From an uncultured Lachnospiraceae bacterium (lineage in GTDB: Bacteria > Bacillota > Clostridia > Lachnospirales > Lachnospiraceae): a stretch of DNA of 58,026 nt. Position 1 is the stretch's first letter, and each line of letters opens with the position of its first letter. Location: the NCBI GenBank assembly GCA_944381615.1, contig CALWLT010000013.1, positions 1 to 58,026 on the forward strand, written 5' to 3'. A program made the position numbers and the translations under genes. The notes beneath the pieces were generated by a model, which ran no database searches, was not told the origin of the DNA, and was given only the letters and a program-made list of their open reading frames with translations. This document shows positions 43,524 to 53,200 of the stretch, one piece after another.

Positions 43524-46043
43524 TTATTCTACCGCCTGATATTCATAATTCTTCCATTCCCCGTCATGCCAGTAACTGATCGTATTGTACACCGCCCGGC
43601 CGTTCTCATCAAAAGAAAAGGATCCGCGAAATCCCTCCAGGGAAGTGCCGTTAATGGCCATTGTCAGATCGGAAGGCCGGCTGCACTGGGAAAGGGCCTT
43701 TACAATTACCTGATAGGCATCCAGCGCACTCAGCCCGCCGCTGGTATACTCTGTCAGTTCTGCAGTTCTCAGCTCATCAGACAAGGTATTAAAATAGTAT
43801 AAATCCAGGGAGGAATCGAAAAGCTGCAGACAGTCGCTCATAATCAGCGGGCCTTCATAATTCTGCGCTTCCAGAGCCTCCGCTACCACATCACTGCTGG
43901 TATAAATTACATCCGTGGTCAGCCCGATTACCCCTCCGTCGTACCAGCGGCTCTCCACCTCCAGCCCATACTCCAAAGGCCCGGCGTAAAGCTCCTCATA
44001 GAATTCCTCACTGTCCGGATTATAGAAGGCAGAATCCTGAATATAGAGAACACTTGCCGCTCCCAGTTCCTCCTTCACAAACTGCCAGACGCCGGAGTCA
44101 TCCCCGCCCCGGTACAGTTCAAAAGATCCCCCGTCGCCAATACTCGGGATGCCATCCGCCGACAGCATTTCGCTCAGCACAGAAGCACAGGAATCATAGA
44201 CCGTAATCACAGCCGCGCAGCCATTCTCTTTAAAAAAGTCCGCCGCGTCCAGGGCATAATCCTCTTCCAGAAGATACGCCCCCTCATCCAAGCCATAGCT
44301 TCCCTCCATCTGGCTGGAAAAGACCAGCTGGATCTCATACTCCTTTCCGTCCATCTCTGCCACAGGATTCTCGCGGTTATAAGCTTCCAGCAACTCTCTG
44401 CCTCTCAAATAGTAGTCCACATTCCGCGCAGGTTCCCCGGAATCCTCTCCCGTCTCCGGTATGTCGTACACCCCGATATAGATGGTATCTCCCGGAAATC
44501 CTCCTTCCTCCTGGCTGCCTTCCTCCTGGCTGCCTCCCTCCTGGCTTCCTTCTGCTTTGTTTTCTCCCGTCCCGGACAGGGCCTCCCCCCGGGTTCCGCT
44601 CTCGCCCGACGGATCCCCCTGTCTTCCGGCAGGAAGAGCTCCTTCGTCTTTTCCTCCGCCAAGAACCAGCGCCAGCACGATCGCCAACGCCCCGCAGACT
44701 GCCCCTGCCGCCGCCAGGACCTTTCCTATCCCCGTTTTCGGCCGGGGTTTTTGCTGAGGCTGGGGGTTGGATTCCCGGCGGGCCGCAGGCTCAGGCGGCG
44801 GATTTTCTCCGGCTCCCCGATCCTCTGCGGCCATCTCAGCAGAGCCATGGTTTTCTCCGCCGCTTCTTCTTTCCCGCCCGCCAAAGTCGCTGACCGTCCC
44901 GCTGTCCTCGCAGCTGCCGCCTGTCCGGGTTCCGGCAAAATCGCTGACCGTCCCGCCAAGATCACTGGCGTCCCCGCCGCTTACGCCGCCAAAGCTCTTT
45001 TCGGCGTCTCCCTGGGTCCTCTCATATCCCGCTCCCAGTGCCTCCTCCCCGGTTTTCACATAGTGGACTGAATCCTGAGGCACGTCGTCCCCCTCCGGGT
45101 AGATATACTTTCCCTCTTCCCGGCTGTAGAGGATCGCCTCCAGCTCATGGCGCATCTGCACAGGACTGGAATACCGGTCTTTCGCCTCATAGGCGCAGGC
45201 CTTTAGCACAATCTCCGACAGCCGTCCTTCCCCATGGCCGGGCGGCGGCAGCGCCGCTCCCGACAGACGCTTTACCAGCGCGTTCTCCCGGTCCGCATGG
45301 GTAATCGGCGCGGGAGCCGCCGGCAGAAACGGCGTCCGGTTTCCGTTTAACAGACGGTACAGCACGATTCCCAGGGAATAGAGATCTACCGTGGAGCCAT
45401 AGGCCTCCCCCTTATAAACCTCCGGGGCCATGTAGGTATAGGTTCCCTTCTTGGAGAGGCCGCTGGTGGTCTTCTCCACCGTCCGGGCGATGCCAAAATC
45501 CCCCAGCTTAAAGTCCCCGGCATCGGAGATAAAGATATTCTCCGGCTTCACATCCCGGTGAATGATATTATACTTCTGGCACAGCTCCAGCGCCTTGCAC
45601 AGATCGATGCCCAGCCTGATTACATCCTGTCTGGTTACCGTGTGTGTCCGGGTGTACTCGTTTAAGGGCGTTAAAAGCTCCATCTGGATCAGGATATCCC
45701 AGCCGATTCTGTCCTTATGGGGAATTACCTGGTGATTCTCATAGCTTACCACGTTGCTGTTGCCCTTTAGCTTGCTCATCAGGGCAAATTCCTTTACCAG
45801 ATCCTGGACGAAGGTGCCGAAATACTCCCGCACGCTGGCCTCGTCCATCCCCTCGGCCATTACCTCCCGCACCTCGCTCTCGTTGGCAGGCACGGTAATG
45901 GCCTTTAAGGCCGCCTTATACGTAACCCCAAAGTCCTCCCGCTCTATCTCGAAGACCTTGCCGAAGCTTCCCTCGCCGATGAGGCGGATGATCTTCCAGG
46001 CGCCGAAGATAGGCTCGTATTGTTTATAGTAATCCTCCGTCAT
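43524..46043 (-). CDS. Membrane Ser/Thr kinase with binding-protein-like ectodomain
   Basis: 839 residues. A PknB-type kinase domain fills residues 15-305: glycine loop GEGSFG (23-28), Lys47, HRD (162-164), DFG (182-184) and APE (206-208), all intact, so it should be active. The juxtamembrane part (330-440) is disordered and holds two GTVSDF repeats (364 and 382) that could be phospho-Thr sites. One membrane helix (441-463) leads to a Gly/Glu/Ser-rich stalk and an outer domain (about 519-839) resembling type 1 periplasmic binding proteins, for example YIGVYDIP at the start and FSFDENGRAVY near the end. No PASTA repeats are present. It lies 57 bp downstream of the YukD-like gene in the type VII operon. 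Confidence 0.88.
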   Translation of the reverse strand: MTEDYYKQYEPIFGAWKIIRLIGEGSFGKVFEIEREDFGVTYKAALKAITVPANESEVREVMAEGMDEASVREYFGTFVQDLVKEFALMSKLKGNSNVVSYENHQVIPHKDRIGWDILIQMELLTPLNEYTRTHTVTRQDVIRLGIDLCKALELCQKYNIIHRDVKPENIFISDAGDFKLGDFGIARTVEKTTSGLSKKGTYTYMAPEVYKGEAYGSTVDLYSLGIVLYRLLNGNRTPFLPAAPAPITHADRENALVKRLSGAALPPPGHGEGRLSEIVLKACAYEAKDRYSSPVQMRHELEAILYSREEGKYIYPEGDDVPQDSVHYVKTGEEALGAGYERTQGDAEKSFGGVSGGDASDLGGTVSDFAGTRTGGSCEDSGTVSDFGGRERRSGGENHGSAEMAAEDRGAGENPPPEPAARRESNPQPQQKPRPKTGIGKVLAAAGAVCGALAIVLALVLGGGKDEGALPAGRQGDPSGESGTRGEALSGTGENKAEGSQEGGSQEEGSQEEGGFPGDTIYIGVYDIPETGEDSGEPARNVDYYLRGRELLEAYNRENPVAEMDGKEYEIQLVFSSQMEGSYGLDEGAYLLEEDYALDAADFFKENGCAAVITVYDSCASVLSEMLSADGIPSIGDGGSFELYRGGDDSGVWQFVKEELGAASVLYIQDSAFYNPDSEEFYEELYAGPLEYGLEVESRWYDGGVIGLTTDVIYTSSDVVAEALEAQNYEGPLIMSDCLQLFDSSLDLYYFNTLSDELRTAELTEYTSGGLSALDAYQVIVKALSQCSRPSDLTMAINGTSLEGFRGSFSFDENGRAVYNTISYWHDGEWKNYEYQAVE

Positions 46044-46100
46044 CCCTGTATCTCCCTTATTTTCTGTGAAGAGCCTCCACGACCGCCCGGGTCAGCCCTC

Positions 46101-46382
46101 TTAATGGTTGAGCCGCAGCACGCTCACGAAGCTGCCGTCCCAGATGCCGTGAGACGCCAGCGTATCTTCATCAGGAATCCGCAAAAGCTGTCCCTCTTCT
46201 TCCACAAAAAGCCCCGCTCCCGATTCCAGGCAGGGCCCGAAAACCTGGGGATTCTGTCTGGCAAGCCCGGAAATCAGCTGGGACTTAAACTGCTTGACCG
46301 CCACACCCGCAGGCAGCTCATAGTCTCCCCTGCAGGTTCCATCTGCGGATTGAATCGTAACAATTACCCGATCTGGTATCAT
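46101..46382 (-). CDS. YukD/EsaB-like ubiquitin-fold protein
   Basis: 93-residue protein of ubiquitin-like size and pattern: VIVTIQSADGTCRGDYELPAGVAVKQFKSQLISGL, then FVEEEGQLLRIPDEDTLASHGIWDGSFVSVLRL. This matches the beta-grasp plan of YukD/EsaB, the small cytoplasmic component of Firmicutes type VII secretion. No C-terminal di-Gly tail is present (it ends LRLNH), as expected for this family. It overlaps the PP2C gene by 4 bp and precedes the kinase gene. In known systems EsaB is needed for or regulates secretion; the same role is inferred here. Confidence 0.8.
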   Translation of the reverse strand: MIPDRVIVTIQSADGTCRGDYELPAGVAVKQFKSQLISGLARQNPQVFGPCLESGAGLFVEEEGQLLRIPDEDTLASHGIWDGSFVSVLRLNH

Positions 46383-47218
46383 GATCCCTCTGCCTCCTTA
46401 CCGCCGCCCCGGCCAAACAGCCTGCGCCAGACCGGCGCTTTCTCCCGGATCTGAAGGACAATGGCCGTCACATTGTCCCGGCCGCCTCCCTCCAGAGCCA
46501 GCTGTATCAGCTCTTTTACCATCTCCTTCGGCAAAGCCTTTCCGGAGAGAACCTTCTTCATATCCTCCGGCGAAACCATGTCCGTCAGCCCGTCGCTGCA
46601 CAGCAAAAATAAATCCCCATCCTCCAGCTTTACCGGCTGGCTCATGGCCGGCTCAATTACCATCTCATCCGCGAAAATCCCGAGATGCTGGGTCAGCTCA
46701 TGGCGGCTGGGATGACGTGCCGCCTGTTCCGGAGTCAATACCCCCAGCTCTACCATCCGCCCCGCCTTATTGTGATCCACGGAAAGCTGGGAGAGCTTGC
46801 CGCCCCGCAGAAGATACCCCCGGCTGTCTCCTACATTGCAGCAGACGGCCTTTCCGTCATCCACATACAGCGCGGTCAGGGTCGAGCCCATCCGCCTGTT
46901 TCCCCGGCGTTCCATCTCTTCGCAGATCCGGTCGTTGCCCCGGCGGACGGCATTTTCCGCTTCCGAAGGAATCTCCTGAAAGGGGCAGGGCTTTAAAGCC
47001 TGTACCGCCATCAGAGAAGCTACCTCCCCCAGTTCCTCTCCGCCCATTCCGTCGGCAACCGCCGCCAGAAAACACCGGTCATCCGATCGGCAGACGGCCG
47101 CGTCTTCGCCCTGCTCCACATTCTCCCGGTATCTCCCCTCCAGGTAGAAATTATCTTCATTATTGGAGCGCACACATCCGGTATGGGTGTGTGCCGCTCC
47201 ATGAATCTTAAAACTCAT
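46379..47218 (-). CDS. PP2C-type Ser/Thr protein phosphatase
   Basis: 279-residue Mn2+/Mg2+-dependent phosphatase of the PrpC/Stp group. The metal-binding motifs are complete: RSNNEDNF (Glu21, Asp22), AVADGMGGEELGE (Asp56), MGSTLTAL, NVGDSRGYLLRGG, LCSDGLTDMV and GGRDNVTAIVL. It should remove phosphate from targets of the kinase encoded two genes downstream. It follows the WXG100 gene after 7 bp and overlaps the YukD-like gene by 4 bp, so it is firmly part of the type VII operon rather than the usual priA/rpe/rsgA-type housekeeping location of prpC-prkC. A basic tail (FGRGGGKEAEGS) ends the protein. Confidence 0.94.
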   Translation of the reverse strand: MSFKIHGAAHTHTGCVRSNNEDNFYLEGRYRENVEQGEDAAVCRSDDRCFLAAVADGMGGEELGEVASLMAVQALKPCPFQEIPSEAENAVRRGNDRICEEMERRGNRRMGSTLTALYVDDGKAVCCNVGDSRGYLLRGGKLSQLSVDHNKAGRMVELGVLTPEQAARHPSRHELTQHLGIFADEMVIEPAMSQPVKLEDGDLFLLCSDGLTDMVSPEDMKKVLSGKALPKEMVKELIQLALEGGGRDNVTAIVLQIREKAPVWRRLFGRGGGKEAEGS

Positions 47219-47225
47219 TTTAATA

Positions 47226-47534
47226 TCATCCTACAATACTGTCGAAGCGCCTTGCTCCGCGGCTGGTTACATCGTCATTCTCATTGGCGTATTCTTCCAT
47301 GGCCTTGGCGTAGTTCTGAAGGGAAGTCTTGATCTCCGTCAGGTTCTTCTTATAGGTGGTCTGGAAGGTGCGCTCAAAGGAGTCCTTCGCCGATCCCTCC
47401 CAGGCGTCCGCCGTGGAAGCGATGATCTGCTCCAGAGAATGGAGCTCGTTTTCCAGATTTCCTGCAATTCCCTTTACCTGCGCGGCGGAACTGCGAAGCG
47501 CCGCTGTGTCTAAACTGATTCTCGATGATGCCAT
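47226..47534 (-). CDS. WXG100 (EsxA-like) secretion protein
   Basis: 102-residue helical hairpin of the WXG100 family with Trp45-Glu46-Gly47 in the turn (ADAWEGSAKDSF). Helix 1 (about 8-42) and helix 2 (about 50-90) have the usual amphipathic pattern, and the C-terminal half carries a YxxxE-like secretion element (YAKAMEEYANEND). It is the classical small substrate and partner of EssC-type ATPases. AAGGAG precedes the ATG by 9 nt. It lies 80 bp downstream of the 501-residue gene and 7 bp before the PP2C gene. Confidence 0.93.
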   Translation of the reverse strand: MASSRISLDTAALRSSAAQVKGIAGNLENELHSLEQIIASTADAWEGSAKDSFERTFQTTYKKNLTEIKTSLQNYAKAMEEYANENDDVTSRGARRFDSIVG

Positions 47535-47614
47535 AGTCGTAATCTCCTTCTCTTTTTTTATTTTATAGGCTATAACCGCCCAGGCCGGACCAAAAACCGG
47601 CCCGCCCTGTACGT

Positions 47615-49120
47615 TTACGTTCCGCTTCCCACATACTGCCAGCTGCTGGTAAGGCTGTGCCCATTCCAGGCTTCCCCGGTCAGCTGATAATATTTATAAT
47701 GGTACTTCTCAAAAAGCCTGGTATCCATGTTCTCACAAAGAGTCAGCATATGGGTGTACTCCTTGATCTTCGTCTGCTTTAACAGAGTAAAAATCCGCTC
47801 CGCCTCCTCCATATCCGCCTCGGTGGCGATGCCGGCATTCATCATCTCGGCATAATTCTCATAGGCGGAAGTAAGTACCTGATCGAACTGGTACAGTCCC
47901 CCCAATCCCTTGACGGCGGAAATCTCGTCCGCGCTCTGGATTTTGGAAACCGCGCTTACTCCGTCCAGTCCCCACAGCACGCCTTTGATGCCCGGAAACT
48001 CCTTGCCCGCCTTTTTGATAATCTCCCCGATCGCCGTATTTTTCACTTCGCTGGTTACCAAATCTCCCACCTCGTTTAAGGCATAGGAGAGCACATCGCT
48101 TTGATACGTTTCCCTCAGCTCTCTGATCTTTTTCGTCACGGAACTGGTGGGAATCCCCGCCGCAATCAGCGCGTTTTCCATGGTGTCCAGGTAAGACACC
48201 TGAACCGAGTAGTCATTGAAGCAGTGCATGATCACATCGATATAGGTATCCAGCCGCTCGATCTTTTTTGTGATTCCGGTAACCGTATCCCCTATGATCT
48301 GAGCCGTATATACAGAGCCGACGGCATTTCCTAAAATCTCGCGCAAATCCGCCGGAAGCTCTCCCATCAGCTTCTTAAAATTCTTATCCAGCTTGATTTC
48401 ATCAAACGATTTCTTACTCTGCGCATACGTAGAGAGAAGTTTTTTTAAGGCGCTGATCCATTTGTCCAGATTTTCAATGCCGGAATACGTCTCCAGCTGA
48501 TCCAGCGTCTCAAAGCTTTTACCCGCCTGAGAATCCGGAATCGCCATCAGGACCCCTGATAAAGCGCTCTCCAGCATCCCGTCCGTGTACTCGTCAATAA
48601 ATCCCAGATTCGCTCCGCCCAGCTGGGCGATCGAATCCAGCCACAGCCCCCAGTTGTTCCAGTCTCCCATCCCGGCCTCGACAGAAGCGCATTGAAAGAC
48701 GGTAGTTCCCATGAACTCGCCCAGATCATCAAAGTCTGCAGCCAGGCTCATTCCCTTGCTTTCAAACTGATACATCTGATACGCCGCGTAGCTGACCCCT
48801 GTTCCCAGCGCCCACATGTCCCCGAATACGCCGTAGCGGTAGCTGTCATCCTGAATATCCAGCTTGTTTTTTCCCTTGGCGTCCAGCTCTTCATACTCCT
48901 TCAGAGACTGCTCCATCGCGTTTATCAGGGTCATCAGCTGTTTCGTACTTTCCCCGATCCCCTTTTTAAAGCTCTGGAACTCCCCGGAATCGTCCAGGGT
49001 ATTTACCAGGTTTTTCACGCTGTTTTGAGAGCTCTTATCCCATGCCTCCTCATAACAGCTGTATGCCTGCCTGATCTTCTCCTTTGCCTGTTCGATGAGT
49101 TCCCGGTCAAATGTGTACAT
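47615..49120 (-). CDS. 501-residue helical protein of the type VII locus, candidate substrate
   Basis: I do not recognise a named family. It starts MYTFDRELIEQAKEKIRQAY and is almost wholly helical, with no signal peptide and no convincing membrane helix. The first 90 residues look like a helical hairpin (YSCYEEAWDKSSQNSVKNL, then a second helix with MEQSLKEYEEL), reminiscent of the N-terminal targeting hairpins of type VII effectors. A YxxxE-type pair (YENYAEMM, about residue 425) lies near the C-terminus. No toxin motif is visible. It overlaps the 198-residue gene by 14 bp, and the WXG100 gene follows. It could be a secreted substrate or a structural element of the apparatus. Confidence 0.7.
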   Translation of the reverse strand: MYTFDRELIEQAKEKIRQAYSCYEEAWDKSSQNSVKNLVNTLDDSGEFQSFKKGIGESTKQLMTLINAMEQSLKEYEELDAKGKNKLDIQDDSYRYGVFGDMWALGTGVSYAAYQMYQFESKGMSLAADFDDLGEFMGTTVFQCASVEAGMGDWNNWGLWLDSIAQLGGANLGFIDEYTDGMLESALSGVLMAIPDSQAGKSFETLDQLETYSGIENLDKWISALKKLLSTYAQSKKSFDEIKLDKNFKKLMGELPADLREILGNAVGSVYTAQIIGDTVTGITKKIERLDTYIDVIMHCFNDYSVQVSYLDTMENALIAAGIPTSSVTKKIRELRETYQSDVLSYALNEVGDLVTSEVKNTAIGEIIKKAGKEFPGIKGVLWGLDGVSAVSKIQSADEISAVKGLGGLYQFDQVLTSAYENYAEMMNAGIATEADMEEAERIFTLLKQTKIKEYTHMLTLCENMDTRLFEKYHYKYYQLTGEAWNGHSLTSSWQYVGSGT

Positions 49121-49703
49121 CTTCCTCTGCCTCCCCCGCCAATGCGTCCTCCGTCAGCCCGGAGCGGTCCTCCTCTTTTCTGCGCCGGCAGAAGAATGCC
49201 AGGCACTCCTCCAATTCCTGTATCCGCTTCTCCCTGTCCTCAGAAGCCAGCGTTCGGCACAGACCGGAAGGCTCCGCCTGTCCTTCTTCCCAGATGGAAA
49301 TTCTGCAGGGCATGAAATCTTCCCCCAGACTTCGGATCTCCCAGCACGTCTCATAAAAGGAACGCAGGGCCATCTGCCAGCCCTCCTTCTCCCGCTCCTT
49401 TTCTAAAACCAGCACATCCACCGGCCCCCGCAGATACAGCCGCGTCCCTTCCTCCCTCTCCAGAAGAAGGGCGGCGCCCACATGTCCCAAATTATAGATC
49501 ATCCGGGAAAATTTAGGGATGGGATGGAGCTTTCCATCAAAGCCCTGCAGGGCAAGTCCCGCCTTTTCAAGCTCCCGTCTTACCCGGTTCCACTCCCCCT
49601 GCTCCCCGGCTGCCTGCGGCAGGAACCATTTTCCCCCATTCCCGCTCGTCCGGGCAAGAAATGCAACCGTTTCCTCCGAGAGCCAAAGCAACCCCGTTCT
49701 CAT
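49107..49703 (-). CDS. 198-residue protein of the type VII locus, possible chaperone
   Basis: Not assigned to a family by eye. It is soluble with no signal peptide: a beta-rich N-terminal half (MRTGLLWLSEETVAFLA, then MIYNLGHVGAALLLEREEGTRLYLRGPVDVLVLEKE) and an acidic, charged C-terminal helix (KRIQELEECLAFFCRRRKEED). The size, early position and overlap (14 bp) with the 501-residue gene suggest a dedicated chaperone or adaptor for that protein, comparable in role but not demonstrably in sequence to EspG of mycobacterial ESX systems. GGAGG precedes the ATG by 10 nt. That function is inference only. Confidence 0.65.
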   Translation of the reverse strand: MRTGLLWLSEETVAFLARTSGNGGKWFLPQAAGEQGEWNRVRRELEKAGLALQGFDGKLHPIPKFSRMIYNLGHVGAALLLEREEGTRLYLRGPVDVLVLEKEREKEGWQMALRSFYETCWEIRSLGEDFMPCRISIWEEGQAEPSGLCRTLASEDREKRIQELEECLAFFCRRRKEEDRSGLTEDALAGEAEEDVHI

Positions 49704-49755
49704 GGCCCGTTCTCCTCCTTTATTTCCCCTTCCCTTTGTTTCCCTTTTCTTTCCT

Positions 49756-50196
49756 TTATTTCCCCTTTACCGCATAATCCCAGCTGGCTCCCAGGGATCC
49801 GGCAAGACTCATATTGGGAAGGACTTCGGTGGTAATCACATCCGTGACCTCGCTGGCCATTTCGCGGGCTTTCTGTTCCATGGACCGGGCCGCCTGCTCC
49901 AGCTTCGCATAGTGGCTGCCGGTATCCTGATAAAGCGTTTCGATTACCCGGCGGCAGGAATCTCCGTCCGGCCCGCTCCAGGCTCCGGACTGACTGAGCA
50001 GATCCAGGGCGCTTTTCAAATATCCGGCTGCGCTGCGGCCGTCCCCCGTCAGCGCCCCTCCCACCGTTTCCGGCAGCTTGCGGCAGCTTTCCTCATAGTC
50101 CTTATAGCGCTCCAGCTGGCCTCTCAGCTTCTTTAAATCGCTGTTGCTGTAGCCCAAAAGGGGGCGTTCGTCAATCCCGTATTTGCTGTAATCCAT
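49756..50196 (-). CDS. WXG-motif protein with N-terminal extension
   Basis: 146 residues, helical, with Trp73-Ser74-Gly75 (SGAWSGPDGDS) in the position of a WXG turn. The helix before it (about 52-70) and the longer one after (about 80-118) resemble the WXG100 hairpin, but 45 additional charged residues precede it (YSNSDLKKLRGQLERYKDYEESCRKL). It lies 13 bp downstream of the essC gene with GGGGGAAGG before the ATG. It probably pairs with or is secreted alongside the classical WXG100 protein at 47226. It could also be a structural adaptor for EssC. Confidence 0.75.
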   Translation of the reverse strand: MDYSKYGIDERPLLGYSNSDLKKLRGQLERYKDYEESCRKLPETVGGALTGDGRSAAGYLKSALDLLSQSGAWSGPDGDSCRRVIETLYQDTGSHYAKLEQAARSMEQKAREMASEVTDVITTEVLPNMSLAGSLGASWDYAVKGK

Positions 50197-50208
50197 CTGC
50201 CTTCCCCC

Positions 50209-53200
50209 TTAACCTTCTGCCTTTTCCGGTTCACATGCCTCCATGGGACGAAGCCGTGTGAAAGCTTCTCTGCCGTCCTTCCAGTTTACCAGAACCGCAT
50301 CCGTTCCAAGACCGTCCCCCGGCAGGCTCTGCCTCAGAGCCATGGTATCAATCACCCGGTGTTCCGAAGCCTCTCCGCCAGCCAGAAGGATCACGCCGTC
50401 ATGAAGCGTTTCCATCAGAATGTCTCTGCTGAAATACCCCCGCTCCACCCTGGACGCCAGATCCGCTCCGATTACCGTAATGCCAAGCCCTGCTCCCAGC
50501 CGGATAAACGCCTCCAGCTGCGAGATCACAAGGGGCTCTGCCTGTGCCAGAAATTCCCCGAGCTCATCCACAAAGATGAAGATATGGGAAAACTCCTCTT
50601 CTTTTCCGTCCTTCTTCTGATTCAGGCGTTCCTGCAGAACCGGCGCAAGCTTCCCCAAAATCTCGCCCAGCTCCGCCGCATTTTGGACAAACCGGCTCTG
50701 TCCTTTGCATGCCTCTCCCAGCATCCGGCCCGGCGCCGGTCCGTAACCGTATATCTGAACTTCCTCCAGCTCCCGGGCCTGACAGAGTAAGAGCGCCAGA
50801 ATGTTCTCCCGGGCCTTCTCGTCCCCGCAGCTGATCAGGAGGCTGGTCGTTTCCCGGACCGGCAGGGATATGGTTTCCCCGTCTTCATAGCCGGGACCCA
50901 GGATCAGAGGTTCGCCCTCTAAGGAGCCGTAGGGAATTGTCTCCGGCATCGATGAAATCCTGGCTGGAAGAGGCCCTTTCCAGGAAGCGGACATCTCTTC
51001 GGCCAGCTCCCGCAGCATGGAGATTCGCTGCCCGTCCGTCAGATTTTCTCCGGCGATGGCGGTCTGGAACTCCAGCGGCCCCCGGATCAGGCCGCGGCCG
51101 ATCACGGGCTTGGGCATATTGCCCGATACCCGGCCCACCAGCTGCGTATAGTCCAGCCGATCCGTCAGCTGCAGCGTCATCACGGTCTTGAAATTCTCCG
51201 TCAGCTGATAGCTGAGACCGGATCCGCCGGCTACCGCGGCAGCAATGTAGAGGCCGAACGCCTCTCCCTCTCTGGCCAGCCGGATCAGCTGCGCCTGAAT
51301 CTCCGGGAACTTTGTCCCGGCCAGATTTAAGGTATCCGCCAGAAGAATGATCGTAGGCAGCGTCTCTCCGGCAGCGTCCTCATAAGAAGAAATGGTGCCC
51401 ACTCCCGCCTTGCGGAACAGTTTCTTCCTTCGTCCCAGTTCCTCCGAAAGCTTCGCCGCGATCCGTTGCAGGTTCTCCGGCTCATCTTCTCCTGCCGCGC
51501 CTCCCACATGCGGGAAGGTCTCCAGGCTGCGCAGGCCAAAGCCTGTAAATTCGATCAGATAAAACTGGACCTGAGCAGGGCTGTACGCACAGCACATGGA
51601 AATCAGCAGTGATTTTAACAGCGTGGTCTTTCCCGACAGCGTCATTCCGTAAACCAGCAGATTCCCCTGCGTCCAGAAGTCATGGTACAGCGGAAGCTGC
51701 CGCTGATGTTTGGGATCATCCACCAGGCCGAATACCGCCTTTGCTTCTTTCATGCGGGGATTCCAGTCCGCATCGCTTACCCAGAGGCGTCCGGCATCCA
51801 GAACGTCCGAAAGCTCCAGACGTTCCGGCAAAGGCTTGGTCCAAAGCCTGGCCGCCGGGGCGATTCCCCTTCTCCTGCAGAAATCGGAAATCGCGCGCAC
51901 CACCGCGTGAATCTGCTTTTCCTTCGCAGCCCCGTCCTGTCCGCAGTCAGAAACCGCCAAAGCTTTCCGCTCTCCCTGAAGGGATACGGCGCAGACGGGC
52001 GGCGTTTCTTTTTTCCTTCCGTCCGGTTCATACGGCGCGCCGGAATAGAAGGGCTGAATCAGTTCCAGCGTTCCGTCTCCGGATTTCACATAACTTCGCC
52101 CCGGAACCGTCAAAAAGGCGGCGTCCGGAATCCCCAGCATGTCCCGGCTGTCCGACTCCGACTGCACCCGCAGGCACCAGCGGAAGTTGGCGTTCGCGCT
52201 CATCTGCTCCGTCACTACTCCCGAAGGTTTCTGCGTCATAATCATCGTGTAGACGCCCAGAGAGCGGCCGCCCCGGAACACATGATTTAAAGGACCGGTA
52301 AAGTCCGGGAACTGAGCCTTGAATTCCGCGAACTCATCAATTACCAGAATCAGGAAAGGCATCTTTTCCATGCCCGGGTTTTTCCGCCGTTTTATCAAAT
52401 ACGCCCGGATATCATTTACCCCGGTCTCATCAAACACCCTTTGACGGCGCTCCATTTCGCTTTCCAGGGCCAGCAGGCAGCGCCCGATATCCGTATCCAG
52501 ATTGGAAATGCTTCCCGCCAGATGCGGCAGCTCCTTAAAAGGCTGCAGAAGACTGGTTCCCTTAAAATCCACCAGGATAAAATTCACATCCTCCGGCGAA
52601 AACTGCAGGGCCATGGACGCAATCCAGCTCTGCGCCATCTCTGACTTTCCGCTGCCAGAAGTGCCGGCCACCAGGCCGTGCGGGCCATCCTTTTTCTCAT
52701 GAATATCAAAATAATAAGGTTCCCCGTTCTCTCTTACACCAATGGGAACAGACAGCGTCTCCTCGCAGCGGGAATCCTGCCAGAATTCCCCGATATCCAG
52801 CTGATCCAGGCGGGACACCCGGTACCCGTCCAGAAACGAAACCCGATCCGGAAGCCCCGCTCTTTTTCCCGACGCCAGGCGGACCGGCGCAAGACTGCGG
52901 GCAAAGCGCTCGCATTCCTTCAGGCCGAGATCATCCGGCTGAAATTTGATGCGCTCGGAAGCCCGCTGCCGCATATAAAGCTGGCTTTCCGCTCCCAGTT
53001 CCAGGATCTGTTCCACCCCCTGGGGCAGCGCGGATACGGAAGGAGACAGCCAGATCGTGCTGACGCCCGGCGTCTCAGACAGATTTCCCGCCGCTCCTCC
53101 TCTGATCAGTTCCGGGGCGGCAATGACCAGCACATAGTGCGGGATGGCCGGCTCCGTATTTCCCATGAAATCAGAAGGATCTTTTTTCCGGCCTCTGCAT

